From an uncultured Dehalococcoidia bacterium (GTDB lineage Bacteria > Chloroflexota > Dehalococcoidia > Lucifugimonadales > UBA1123): a DNA stretch of 64,000 bases. The stretch spans positions 1,275,800 to 1,339,799 of the forward strand of contig OY282441.1 in the NCBI GenBank assembly GCA_958296105.1, given 5' to 3'. Every line of letters begins with the position of its first letter. Position 1 is the stretch's first letter. Shown here piece by piece: positions 42,022-50,692 of the stretch. Under the pieces are notes generated by a model that was not told the DNA's origin, did not search any database, and worked only from the letters and a program-made list of their open reading frames with translations. A program made the translations under genes and the position numbers.

Positions 42022-43218
42022 ATGACCAGCGCGCTGCCCCTGGAGGGCGTGAAAGTTCTCGATCTCACCCAGATCATGGCAGGCCCATACTGCGCCATGA
42101 TGCTCGCAGACATGGGGGCGGACGTGGTCAAGGTCGAGAAGCCCAACGGCGGAGACGACACCCGTCGCATGGGGCCTCCATTCATCGAAGGCGAGTCCGC
42201 CGCGTTTCTGGCAATCAACCGAAACAAGCGGAGCATGGTCGTCGATCTGCGAGCGGATCGGGGGAGGGAGATCGTCCACGATATGGCTCGCGAGTCGGAC
42301 ATCCTCATCCAGAACTTCCGCCCCGGTTCGCTCGATCGCATGGGGCTGGGATACGAGCAGACGCGCTCGATCAATCCTGCCATCGTCTACTGCACCATCT
42401 CGGGTTTCGGCATAACCGGGCCATACGCGAAGCGGGGCGGTTTCGATCTGGTGGCGCAGGGCATGAGCGGGCTGATGAGCGTCAACGGCCAGCCGGGGGA
42501 TGCGCCCACCAAGCTGGGCGTGCCGATCTGTGATCTCAACGCGGGCATGTTCGCGGCAATCGGCATCCTGACCGCGTACATCAGCAGGCTCAAGAGCGGG
42601 CAGGGGCAGCACGTGGACACTTCGCTCATGGAGAGTGGAATCGCCTACACCTTCTGGGAGTCGGCGATGTACTTCGCCACCGGCGAGACGCCGGGGCCGA
42701 TGGGCAGCGCGCACAGGCTGACCGCTCCGTATCAAGCGTTCGAGACGGCGGACGGCTACGTGAACATCGGCGCGGCGAACCAAGCGAACTGGGAGCGGCT
42801 ATGCTCTGCCATTGGGCGCGGCGAGCTGCTCTCGGACGCCAGGTTCGCGGAGCCGCGAGACCGTATGAGCAACCTGCCGGAGCTAGTGTCCACGCTGGAA
42901 GATACCTTCTCGCAAGAGACATCCGCCCACTGGCTGAAGGCGCTGGAGGCGGCGAGCGTCCCCGCCGGGCCGATCTACGACCTCGATCAGGTCTACTCCG
43001 ACCCGCAGGCGCGCGCGCGGGACATGCTGGTGGAGACCGAACACCCTGTCGCGGGGCGGATATCGAACATAGGCATACCCATCAAGCTGTCCGAGACGCC
43101 GGGGCAATTCCGCCGTCCCGCGCCGACTCTCGGCCAGCATACGGACGAAGTCCTAGGAGCGCTTGGGCGCTCGGACGCCGAGATCGAGTCGCTGCGGACT
43201 GAGGGGGTGGTGGGGTAG
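42022..43218 (+). CDS. CaiB/BaiF-family (class III) CoA-transferase
   Basis: A 398-residue family III CoA-transferase, which moves CoA between carboxylic acids through an enzyme-bound aspartyl anhydride. Seen are LEGVKVLDLTQIMAGPYCAMMLADMGADVVKVE at the start, NRNKRSMVVDL, and the region HVDTSLMESGIAY that carries the catalytic aspartate in this family. The C-terminal part has GPIYDLDQVYSDPQARARDML. It is transcribed with the enoyl-CoA hydratase. The substrate is not known. Its last 137 bp overlap an oppositely directed gene. Confidence 0.93.
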   Translation: MTSALPLEGVKVLDLTQIMAGPYCAMMLADMGADVVKVEKPNGGDDTRRMGPPFIEGESAAFLAINRNKRSMVVDLRADRGREIVHDMARESDILIQNFRPGSLDRMGLGYEQTRSINPAIVYCTISGFGITGPYAKRGGFDLVAQGMSGLMSVNGQPGDAPTKLGVPICDLNAGMFAAIGILTAYISRLKSGQGQHVDTSLMESGIAYTFWESAMYFATGETPGPMGSAHRLTAPYQAFETADGYVNIGAANQANWERLCSAIGRGELLSDARFAEPRDRMSNLPELVSTLEDTFSQETSAHWLKALEAASVPAGPIYDLDQVYSDPQARARDMLVETEHPVAGRISNIGIPIKLSETPGQFRRPAPTLGQHTDEVLGALGRSDAEIESLRTEGVVG

Positions 43219-43819
43219 CAAAGCGGGCCGATGCCGACGCCGCGCTGGATGCGCCGTTCTCGACCGCATTCAGCAGTCTATGGAAGCTGGGACTGCGCTG
43301 AGCGATGATCCGAGCATCCAGCGCTTCTGCGATCTGTTCGGAGACCCGAGCAGAGTAGAAGCAATCGCCGAGCAAGTGCTTCAGATGCAGCTTCGGGTTC
43401 TGAATCTCGTCAGGCTGGGATGTATCGACACTTCCAAGCGCCTGCCCTCCGAGAAACGCCCTGAGTCCGTCGGCGTCCGCGAAGTACCATGCTTCGAGAT
43501 GCCACTGCGCGTATGCGTACTGGATTCTCGAATTGAGCCAGTCACCTAGGCGTCCCGGAAGGTTCTCTCGAAATGGAGCCAGCTCACGATCCGGGTCTTT
43601 GCCATCGAGATCTATAAGGATGACAAACTTGTCCGGCGGAGGGAAGCTGTACCGAGCGGACTGTATGAGTTTGTATGCCCTCTCGACGTCCAAATCCCGA
43701 TTTCCGCGTGGGATGCTAACGCTCACCTCGATGCCGCAATCCGTTAGATGCGCAAGGAGGCGGGGAAGCGCCCGCCGCTCGGTCTCGCCGGATGCAATGA
43801 CCGCCACGTGCTTCGTCAC
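43082..43819 (-). CDS. DUF4276/TOPRIM-like protein of an ATPase-nuclease pair
   Basis: A 245-residue protein. VAVIASGETERRALPRLLAHL carries the glutamate of a TOPRIM-like fold, FVILIDLDGKD the D-x-D motif, and QWHLEAWYFAD is typical of DUF4276 proteins. TOPRIM-like partners of AAA ATPases act as nucleases in OLD- and PARIS-type phage defence. The last ~65 residues (Ala/Ser/Arg-rich) run back into the CoA-transferase gene on the other strand and look like sequence past a lost stop; the conserved part ends near SFHRLLNAVENG. It starts 5 bp after the ATPase gene. Defence is an inference. Confidence 0.75.
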   Translation of the reverse strand: MTKHVAVIASGETERRALPRLLAHLTDCGIEVSVSIPRGNRDLDVERAYKLIQSARYSFPPPDKFVILIDLDGKDPDRELAPFRENLPGRLGDWLNSRIQYAYAQWHLEAWYFADADGLRAFLGGQALGSVDTSQPDEIQNPKLHLKHLLGDCFYSARVSEQIAEALDARIIAQRSPSFHRLLNAVENGASSAASASARFATPPPPQSAATRSRRPSAQALLGLRPYAGRESARDGGIAPASRTA

Positions 43820-43824
43820 TTGGA

Positions 43825-44955
43825 TCAGCCTCCGAATCCCCTGGTTTCGTAGTACTCTCCGAGTCCAAATCCCGAAGCGTCCAACGCTTTTCGCACACTG
43901 TCAGGATCGTTCTCTTTCGAGACAGTCGTACCCTGCTGGTCATCACGCTTGACGACGCTCACAACGCCGGGCTCATCCAGGAAGTCGAGCAGCAGAGGCG
44001 AGTGTGTGGTCAGAATAAACTGGACACGACCTCTTGCATCCCGCACATGCTCTACAAAAGAAGACAAGGCTGCCGGGTGAATGTAGTTCTCAGGCTCCTC
44101 AATTCCGATCAGGGTCGCCTTCGGATGTCCGTGAAGGGCTGTCATCAGAGCAAGCATACGGAGCGTCCCACTGGATACGCCCATCTGGTTCACCGGGTAC
44201 TGAAGCCCGGGTTCACGCTGCACAAAGTAGAATCGGTCTTCGGACTCTCTGGCCTCGATTTCGTCTGGAAGACCCACGACTGATCTCGTTGCCGAGACGA
44301 CTTTCCGCATCACGTCAGGCGACGATTTCGAGAGAGCGTACAACGTCTCCCCCAGATTGCGCCCGTAGGGATCCAACCTGCCTGAGTCCGCAAGGTTCCA
44401 GTCTCGCCTGAGCAGGAAAGGGCTGGGGTCGAAGAACCCCCACCTCCCAACGAACTCAGCGACCTCACGTGCAGGGAACGAAGCGTCCGCTGACGCGGCG
44501 GCAAGCGCGCAGACGGTTAGCGGCTGCTTCAGCTTCACCCCTTCCTCTTTCTCGCCAGACCACCACCAGCCTTCGCCCATCTCGGCGCTGAGCAGATGGA
44601 GCGGGGGAGATCCGGGAGTCGTTTCATGGACACTCTCATCGACGTAAAAGTCATACGCCTGTCTGGTCAGCCGCACAGACCACTTGAACCGCCGCTTTTG
44701 GTATTCCAGAACCACCTCCAGCTCTATCAGATTCGCCTCCTGACCCTTCCACGCCAAGTTGAGAATCCCGCCGCGAGAAAAGACAGGCGCACGGAAGTCA
44801 CGCGCATGGACAGCTTCGGCCAGAAATCGGAGCGCGTCGAGTATGGCGCTCTTTCCCGATGCGTTGGCCCCAATGAACAGCGTGAGATCATCCAGCGCGA
44901 CGCTCGCATCGCGGATACTGCGGTAATTCTTTGCGGTGAGACTCGATAGCTTCAT
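43825..44955 (-). CDS. AAA-family ATPase of the RecF/OLD type
   Basis: A 376-residue ATPase with the ABC-ATPase core split by an insertion. MKLSSLTAKNYRSIRDASV and Walker A IGANASGKSAIL (about residues 28-39) open the protein; the signature-like GVSSGTLRMLAL and Walker B IGIEEPENYIHP follow near 275-300, and ILTTHSPLLLDFL near 320 is the H-loop. This is the AAA_21 (COG4637) class. With the following DUF4276 gene it makes a two-gene module of a kind often found in defence islands; the restriction-like genes lie a few kb to the right. Confidence 0.88.
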   Translation of the reverse strand: MKLSSLTAKNYRSIRDASVALDDLTLFIGANASGKSAILDALRFLAEAVHARDFRAPVFSRGGILNLAWKGQEANLIELEVVLEYQKRRFKWSVRLTRQAYDFYVDESVHETTPGSPPLHLLSAEMGEGWWWSGEKEEGVKLKQPLTVCALAAASADASFPAREVAEFVGRWGFFDPSPFLLRRDWNLADSGRLDPYGRNLGETLYALSKSSPDVMRKVVSATRSVVGLPDEIEARESEDRFYFVQREPGLQYPVNQMGVSSGTLRMLALMTALHGHPKATLIGIEEPENYIHPAALSSFVEHVRDARGRVQFILTTHSPLLLDFLDEPGVVSVVKRDDQQGTTVSKENDPDSVRKALDASGFGLGEYYETRGFGG

Positions 44956-45065
44956 CTATCCTCAACCCCTTCCCCAAATAGATACTCGGCTCTCCCAAGC
45001 ATCGAAGTCAACAGGTACAGTGTACACAACAGCCTCACCGCCGCCACGTCTGTTACACTTGGGCA

Positions 45066-45593
45066 ATGCCGATCACACCTGTTCACATGGGGCCCGCGCT
45101 TGCGGTGAAGGCGGTTGCTCCGAAGCGATTCAGCCTTCTCGTGTTCGGCGTCACGCAGGTGATTATAGACAGCGAGGCTGCGTTCCACATAGTCAGGGGC
45201 GACTGGCCTATCCACGACTTCCTGCACACGTACCTAGGGGCAACGCTGGTCGCTGCGCTTACGGTTGCAGTCGCGCGCCTAGACGGATATGGATACGCGA
45301 TCAGGCTGTGGAAGCGTGTTGTCGCCAGGACAAGCGGGAGTCTCTTTCGGATCGAGCCGCGCATCCCGCTGTCAGCGGCAGTCTCCGGAGCGCTGATCGG
45401 CGGATACAGCCATGTCCTGCTGGACAGCGTCCTATACTCCGACATGAGACCGTTCGCGCCCCTGTCCGAGAGCAACGCGCTGCTCGGAGTCATGTCAGCA
45501 AGCCAAGTGTATCTGCTGTGCCTGGCTCTTGGCGCGCTCGGCGCAGTCGCGCTTACCGCAACGCATATGCTCGGACGACGAAGCGTTAGCTAG
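45066..45593 (+). CDS. YdjM-like membrane-bound hydrolase family protein
   Basis: A 175-residue membrane protein with four helices. It has the early ITPVHMGPALAVKA, FLHTYLGAT and GGYSHVLLDSVLYSD histidine/aspartate motifs that mark the membrane-bound metal-dependent hydrolase family (YdjM/DUF457-related). The biochemical activity of this family is unproven. It stands alone on the plus strand between two minus-strand defence-like pairs. The C-terminal end is basic. Confidence 0.7.
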   Translation: MPITPVHMGPALAVKAVAPKRFSLLVFGVTQVIIDSEAAFHIVRGDWPIHDFLHTYLGATLVAALTVAVARLDGYGYAIRLWKRVVARTSGSLFRIEPRIPLSAAVSGALIGGYSHVLLDSVLYSDMRPFAPLSESNALLGVMSASQVYLLCLALGALGAVALTATHMLGRRSVS

Positions 45594-45686
45594 AAGGGCA
45601 AGCGGCTACTCCGACAGTACGCTACTATCTCTATCCCTTGTCAGTCCGAACGATCATTGTCTATATTCAAACATAATGGTGTAACT

Positions 45687-45711
45687 CTTAATAGCAGCGT
45701 GCATTATTAAG
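45687..45711. terminator. AT-rich hairpin between convergent genes
   Basis: CTTAATA (45687-45693) pairs with TATTAAG (45705-45711) around an 11-base loop and is followed by TTTT. It lies in an AT-rich 214-bp gap between the plus-strand membrane-protein gene and the minus-strand methylase gene, which converge. A weak terminator is the simplest reading. The gap is clearly poorer in GC than its surroundings. Confidence 0.45.
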
Positions 45712-45807
45712 TTTTACTGAATTCAATTATAAGGAACGGAGACGCTGTAACCTCTCCGCTTCCCGGTTGTTGTCATCAGATCGAATCAATGGGCGGGGCG
45801 TCACCCA

Positions 45808-47979
45808 TCACAGCCGTCGGTTGGACACGACAGGTTCCGAAGCTATCAGGTGGCGCAGCGTGGCGAGATTCGGCACGTCCAGAATCTCGGATATCCCGTC
45901 GTCCAGCGACCGCCTCGCAGGGCATTGCGCCATGCGTGGCAATCTTTCGAATTCGTGTTCGGATACCGCGTCGAACAGGTCGGACAGTCGCCGAAGCTGT
46001 GACGACGACAGGCGGCGCATGTCCAACACCGGCGTCTTTTCAAGATCTCCCTTCTTCATGGCCACCCAGCCGCCCTTCGTACTTGTGCGCTGGGCCAGTA
46101 TGGTCAACAGGCCCAAGCTGGAATTGAGCCAGACGGCCAACGCCTTTTCATGGGAGAGGTCTTCGGTCCTGATCGGCCACCATACGTTGGACAGAACTCG
46201 CGTGTCTGACTGCATGGCAACTACTCTGATGGTATTCAGCCAAATCCTTTCGGAGATCAAAAGCCGTCCAGCTTTCTGCCATATCTGAGCAAGTGGTTTG
46301 AGAAGCCGACCCTGTCGGGGTTTGGTGAGCGGCGCAAGGTACTTGTTCGGCTCGGTAAAGAGACGCCTTCTCTGCTCGGTATCGTGATTTTCGACCATTG
46401 GGTAAGCGGTAACTGCATCTGTGCGTTCGAACCCATCCCATAAATCCCGACGGTCCGGACCGATCTGGCCGAGCTCGCCAAACGCGCACAGCTGGACGCT
46501 GGCTGTCTCACTCTCACCCGGCACCCACACTTCGCCGTCGTCTAGCAGGCGGAGCGCGCTGCGGAGCAAGTCGGCGCGGGCAAACTGTACGCCGGACCAC
46601 TTCTTGCCGACGAATTTCGATTCGGGAATCGACACCATCTCGCCGACGTGCCGCCCGTCCACTTCCAGCAGCGCGCTGCCCGTCCCTGCGAAATTCGCCG
46701 GCGTCGTGGCAACGATCGCCTGAGCGACACGATGAGCGTCCAGTACACCCGTCGGGTTCTGCCAGAGGTTGACGAAAACGGCGTGTTGCTCAGCATCGTC
46801 CTCATCGGAGCGCCGAGTGGCTATCAGCAGAGCCTCCGAAAGGTCTGTGCTGTCAGAAAAATTCCATCGCGTCGGATCATGCGACGCAATTACCATATCG
46901 AGCGCGAAGTCTTGATCTATGAGCCCGCGAGTCTGTCGCCAAGATGAGCCTGTGCATACGGTAAGGGGCAGAACCAGCGCGAGGCGGCCTTCGCCGGGGC
47001 GCAGCTTGGGAGCCGCTGCAAGCACGAAAGCCGCGCCAAGACCAGCGGTTGCGGATGCCTGGCGATGCTGCATCCCACTGGTGCTGCCCCTGCTTGTCAC
47101 TGGTTTCAAGCGGCGCGACAGTTCGGCCTGAAGCTGCCGCCGTTCTACTTGGGGCAGACTGCCGAACAGCAGGTTGCCGCCCACGGAGCGGGTAAAGGGC
47201 GGATTCATAATCGCCAAGTCAAGGCTTGGCAGCTTGGCGATAACGCCTTCCGTCGCGCCCCGTCCCCCGCTGCCGGACACCCTTTCGGCGTCGCTGGTAG
47301 CCGTCGCCATATCATCTGAGGACAGAGCGAACTGCACTGCCGCTTCATGCTCACGCAGAAAGTCCAGAGACCCCAGCGATACATTGTCACCTTCCACCCC
47401 GAGCGGCATGACATACAAGTTCATGCGGTCGAACTGTATGCTCGGGTTGAGCATCGCTAGGCTGGTCGCCGCAAAATGTACGGCTGAAAGCTGCACGTCA
47501 TAGCCGTGAAGCGCCTGCTCGACCATCGCCTTGTGCAACTCGGGCGCGTGGCGTCCGCCTGCGTCAGAATGACGACGTTCTACCTCGGAGGCAACCGCCA
47601 TCAGCAGCGTTCCAGTCCCACAGGCAAGATCAGCCACGTTGAGGGATGCGGGGAACTCGTGATCGCTCCAGTCCACGCCTGCGGGCCATTCGTGGAACAC
47701 CAGCCGCGAAAGCAGCGTGGCAGCCGGCACCGAGGTGTAGTAAGCGCCGGTGAACTTGGCGTCTGTCAGCAGAGTGTGGAACAATCGCCCGGACAGGTCA
47801 TGCCCTTCGAGACGTCGAGTATCCTCCATCGCCTTGACCAGCGGCGCGATTGCCGACTCTTGCAATTCGGCAGGACCATCATCGAGCGTGTCCAAAATGT
47901 TAGCCGCCAACTCGAACACAGGCACGTAATCTATGTTGTCGCAGATGCTTCTCCAATCGTCGCGCAGTCCGTGAAACAC
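45808..47979 (-). CDS. N6-adenine DNA methyltransferase
   Basis: A 723-residue protein with the adenine methylase motifs LNVADLACGTGTLLMAVASE (SAM binding, about residues 115-134) and DLAIMNPPFTRS (N-P-P-F, about 255-266), followed by a long C-terminal part that may recognise the target sequence (VGKKWSGVQFARADLLRS and onward). The start is GTG, inside the end of the nuclease gene in another frame; the overlap is 80 bp. Nuclease and methylase parts are found in one chain in related restriction enzymes, so the pair may be a split or frameshifted gene. Type II/IIG-like restriction-modification is the likely role. Confidence 0.85.
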   Translation of the reverse strand: MFHGLRDDWRSICDNIDYVPVFELAANILDTLDDGPAELQESAIAPLVKAMEDTRRLEGHDLSGRLFHTLLTDAKFTGAYYTSVPAATLLSRLVFHEWPAGVDWSDHEFPASLNVADLACGTGTLLMAVASEVERRHSDAGGRHAPELHKAMVEQALHGYDVQLSAVHFAATSLAMLNPSIQFDRMNLYVMPLGVEGDNVSLGSLDFLREHEAAVQFALSSDDMATATSDAERVSGSGGRGATEGVIAKLPSLDLAIMNPPFTRSVGGNLLFGSLPQVERRQLQAELSRRLKPVTSRGSTSGMQHRQASATAGLGAAFVLAAAPKLRPGEGRLALVLPLTVCTGSSWRQTRGLIDQDFALDMVIASHDPTRWNFSDSTDLSEALLIATRRSDEDDAEQHAVFVNLWQNPTGVLDAHRVAQAIVATTPANFAGTGSALLEVDGRHVGEMVSIPESKFVGKKWSGVQFARADLLRSALRLLDDGEVWVPGESETASVQLCAFGELGQIGPDRRDLWDGFERTDAVTAYPMVENHDTEQRRRLFTEPNKYLAPLTKPRQGRLLKPLAQIWQKAGRLLISERIWLNTIRVVAMQSDTRVLSNVWWPIRTEDLSHEKALAVWLNSSLGLLTILAQRTSTKGGWVAMKKGDLEKTPVLDMRRLSSSQLRRLSDLFDAVSEHEFERLPRMAQCPARRSLDDGISEILDVPNLATLRHLIASEPVVSNRRL

Positions 47980-48667
47980 CCTGCGACCACGATTCAGGGA
48001 TAGTTGGGACGTCGGAGTTCACGGCGGCGAGCCGGTCCTGGAACGCAATTGCGTTGAACAGGACGAGGCATCCGATACGAAGAGCGGCGGCACGGTCTTT
48101 CTCCCGATCAGTTTTGGCAATGATTTCGGCAATTCGTCGGGAGATGCGCTTGTGTTGGGCGAGATCGCCTGCCGCCTGCTCTAGCGCGTATCCAACGACG
48201 GCGGCGGCTGCGACCACACGATCCACGCCCTCGAGATCCAGCGGAAGCGCGCGTATCTGATCTGCAAGATCGGCTGCCGTCCCCCTGCGAACCTGGCGAT
48301 CCGACACTGCCTTTCCGCGGGAGCCGTACAGCCACCATTGGATATCCGTGGCGGCCCCGATCTCAGAGTGAGCGTTCTCCGCGTGTTTAATCCTGTCGGG
48401 ATAGAGAACGCCGAACATGCCGAGAGCTTCCGGGAAGTTTTTCAGGCGATCGTCAAGTTGGCTATTCAGAGCGCTGTCTGATCCAACCCATTTACATTCC
48501 AGCAGAATGGAGTCGCCGTTTCTCAAGTCAACGCGAATATCCGGCGTCCCCCTACGACTGCGCCGTTCGGCCTTTGCAGACACCCCGGATCCGCGCAGAA
48601 GCTGAGCCAACAGCGTGTTGACGGCTTCTTCTCGAATAGATTCGCTGCCGCGCCGTCTAGCCGCCAT
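47900..48667 (-). CDS. PD-(D/E)XK nuclease-like protein with helical domain
   Basis: A 255-residue protein. RRGTPDIRVDLRNGDSILLECKWVGS near residues 40-65 gives the PD...ExK nuclease motif; a helical domain follows (ALEQAAGDLAQHKRISRRIAEII, LVLFNAIAFQDRLAAV). The last 25 residues (Arg/His-rich) lie in the overlap with the methylase frame and may not belong to the fold. The ATG overlaps the stop of the ABC transporter gene (TAATG), so it is translated after the transporter operon, an odd position for a restriction gene and a sign of insertion. Confidence 0.8.
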   Translation of the reverse strand: MAARRRGSESIREEAVNTLLAQLLRGSGVSAKAERRSRRGTPDIRVDLRNGDSILLECKWVGSDSALNSQLDDRLKNFPEALGMFGVLYPDRIKHAENAHSEIGAATDIQWWLYGSRGKAVSDRQVRRGTAADLADQIRALPLDLEGVDRVVAAAAVVGYALEQAAGDLAQHKRISRRIAEIIAKTDREKDRAAALRIGCLVLFNAIAFQDRLAAVNSDVPTIPESWSQGVSRTARRLEKHLRQHRLRACVRVGG

Positions 48668-49425
48668 TACAGTATCTGCGATAGGAACAGCTTGGTTCGG
48701 TCGCTCTGGGGGTCTTCGAAGATCTGCTCGGGGGGGCCTTCCTCGACTATGACGCCCGCGTCGAACATCATCATGCGGTCCGCGACCTCGCGGGCGAAAC
48801 CCATCTCGTGGGAGACGACGATCATCGTCATGCCGGACTCGGCTAGCTCCTGCATGACGTCCAGCACCTCTTTGATCATCTCAGGGTCGAGCGCGGATGT
48901 CGGCTCGTCGAACAGCATGATGTTGGGCTGCATAGCCAAAGCGCGCGCGATAGCCACGCGCTGCTGCTGGCCGCCGGACAGCTGCATCGGGTACTTGTCC
49001 GCCTGTTCGGGGATGCCGACTCGCTCCAGCAGCTCCAGGGCGATCCGCTCGGCCTCGTCGGAGGGCATGTGACGTACCCTGATCGGGGCGAGGGTGATGT
49101 TGCTCATCACGGTCAGGTGCGGAAACAGGTTGAACGACTGGAACACCATGCCAACGTCGCGCCGAATGGCGTCTATGTTGCGAATGTCGTTGGTCAACTC
49201 GATGCCGTCAACGATGATGTCGCCGCGCTGATGCTCTTCGAGCCGGTTGATCGTGCGTATGAAGGTGGACTTTCCTGACCCCGAAGGGCCGAACGCCACA
49301 ACCACCTCGCGCTTCTTCACAGTCGTAGTGATGCCGCGCAGGGCGTGAAATTCGCCGTACCACTTGTGAACGTCTCGGCAGATGATGATGTCTTCCGCCG
49401 CGCCTGTGCTTTCCGCTGAGACCAT
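48667..49425 (-). CDS. Polar amino-acid ABC transporter, ATP-binding subunit
   Basis: A 252-residue ABC ATPase of the GlnQ/AapP class. Walker A is [12 protein letters not shown] (about residues 44-55), the signature [15 protein letters not shown], Walker [15 protein letters not shown], and the H-loop VVSHEMGFA. It energises uptake by the two permeases that precede it on the same strand (15 bp gap). The conserved [18 protein letters not shown] is typical of the polar amino-acid group. Confidence 0.97.
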   Translation of the reverse strand: MVSAESTGAAEDIIICRDVHKWYGEFHALRGITTTVKKREVVVAFGPSGSGKSTFIRTINRLEEHQRGDIIVDGIELTNDIRNIDAIRRDVGMVFQSFNLFPHLTVMSNITLAPIRVRHMPSDEAERIALELLERVGIPEQADKYPMQLSGGQQQRVAIARALAMQPNIMLFDEPTSALDPEMIKEVLDVMQELAESGMTMIVVSHEMGFAREVADRMMMFDAGVIVEEGPPEQIFEDPQSDRTKLFLSQIL

Positions 49426-49440
49426 CGAGACTCCCTTCGC

Positions 49441-50691
49441 CTATCGCTCTCCGACTCCCAGATTGCGCTCTACTCTTCTGCTGATGTACGACATGCCGTA
49501 GGTGAATATCCAGAACACTATGGCGATGAATACGAACATCTCCTGAGCCGTTCCCTGATACTCCGGGCGGCCGGTTATGGTCGTTCTGCCGACTTCCACC
49601 ATGTCCAGCATCCCGATGATGTAGACGAGGCTGGTATCCTTGAACAGGCCGATGAACTGCCCGACTATGGCGGGGATGACGTTGCGAATCGCCTGCGGCA
49701 GGGATATGAGAAGCATGGTCTGCCAGCCGGGGAGTCCCAGCGCGCGCGCAGCCTCGGCCTGGCCCGGATGAAGCGCCTGAAGGCCGCCGCGTATGTTCTC
49801 TGCCATGTACGCGGAGCTGAACAGCGTGATTACGATGCCCGCGTTCAGAAGCGAGTTGCGCGGGAACGTATCGGGAAACGCCAGCGGCACGATGTGCTGA
49901 GACATGAACAGCAGCGTGATGAGCGGCACCCCTCGCAGGACTTCGATGAACGTCACGCATACCACCTTCAGCACCGGCAGACGGCTGCGCCGCCCGAGCG
50001 CCAGCGCGATGCCGATGGGCAGGCTGAGGGTTATCCCCGCCACCGCGAGAATCAGATTCAGGGTGAGGCCGCCCCAGTGACGCACGTCCACAGGCTGAAG
50101 CCAGTTCGAGTCGCCTATGCGGAATCCGAGCATGAGGGCGATCGTGAGCGCGAAGAACACGACGCTGGTTATGGCGATGGCGCGCGTGGAGCCGAACGGC
50201 GTGTACCGCCCCAGCGCCCAGCCGGCGCCCAGTGTCAGAAGGTTCGCCGCCAGCAGAAGGCGGACGTCCATGCCCATGCGATCCATGCTGTATGGCAGAA
50301 GCGCGAACAGCGCGGCGACGACCGCCGTCAGAATCGCTATTCGCCTGACTAGCCCCGCGCGCGCGACTCCCCACGCCATGCCCATCAGGAGCGTCACCAG
50401 CAGAAGCGACGCCTGCGGACGCCAGAAGCAGTTGTTGCCCGGACACGCCTGATCGCTGTTGTAGCTGCCTATGACGAAGCGGTGTCCCACGGTGGCGACA
50501 ACGCTCCAGTCCGCCGAGAATACGACCCAGCGCAGCCCGAATACCAGCGCAAACGTCAGCGCGGCGAGCGAAATCCCGGTCAGCGCGCTGTTGAACGGGG
50601 TGCTGAACAGGTTGGCGCGCGCCCAGCCGAGCGCGCCCGTCTCTGAGCGCGGAGGGGGGAGAATCGCAGTCGTGTCGAAGTTGGATGCCAA
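49441..50691 (-). CDS. Amino-acid ABC transporter permease (AapM-like)
   Basis: A 416-residue membrane protein with eight or more helices. The C-terminal half carries the amino-acid permease signature EVLRGVPLITLLF and the EAA loop QAEAARALGLPGWQTMLLISLPQAIRN. The long N-terminal membrane part is typical of the AapM rather than the HisM kind. It begins 1 bp past the stop of the other permease gene, and both are needed for the transmembrane channel. Confidence 0.93.
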   Translation of the reverse strand: MASNFDTTAILPPPRSETGALGWARANLFSTPFNSALTGISLAALTFALVFGLRWVVFSADWSVVATVGHRFVIGSYNSDQACPGNNCFWRPQASLLLVTLLMGMAWGVARAGLVRRIAILTAVVAALFALLPYSMDRMGMDVRLLLAANLLTLGAGWALGRYTPFGSTRAIAITSVVFFALTIALMLGFRIGDSNWLQPVDVRHWGGLTLNLILAVAGITLSLPIGIALALGRRSRLPVLKVVCVTFIEVLRGVPLITLLFMSQHIVPLAFPDTFPRNSLLNAGIVITLFSSAYMAENIRGGLQALHPGQAEAARALGLPGWQTMLLISLPQAIRNVIPAIVGQFIGLFKDTSLVYIIGMLDMVEVGRTTITGRPEYQGTAQEMFVFIAIVFWIFTYGMSYISRRVERNLGVGER

Positions 50692-50692
50692 G

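Noticed and set aside
41430-42383. 317-codon frame antisense to the hydratase and CoA-transferase
   Set aside because: Arg/Ser/Pro-rich shadow of two well-recognised genes.
48000-48030. UGA just upstream of the methylase start as a second selenocysteine codon
   Set aside because: It is in the methylase frame but before its start, where the conserved sequence belongs to the nuclease frame; a frame change explains the data better.
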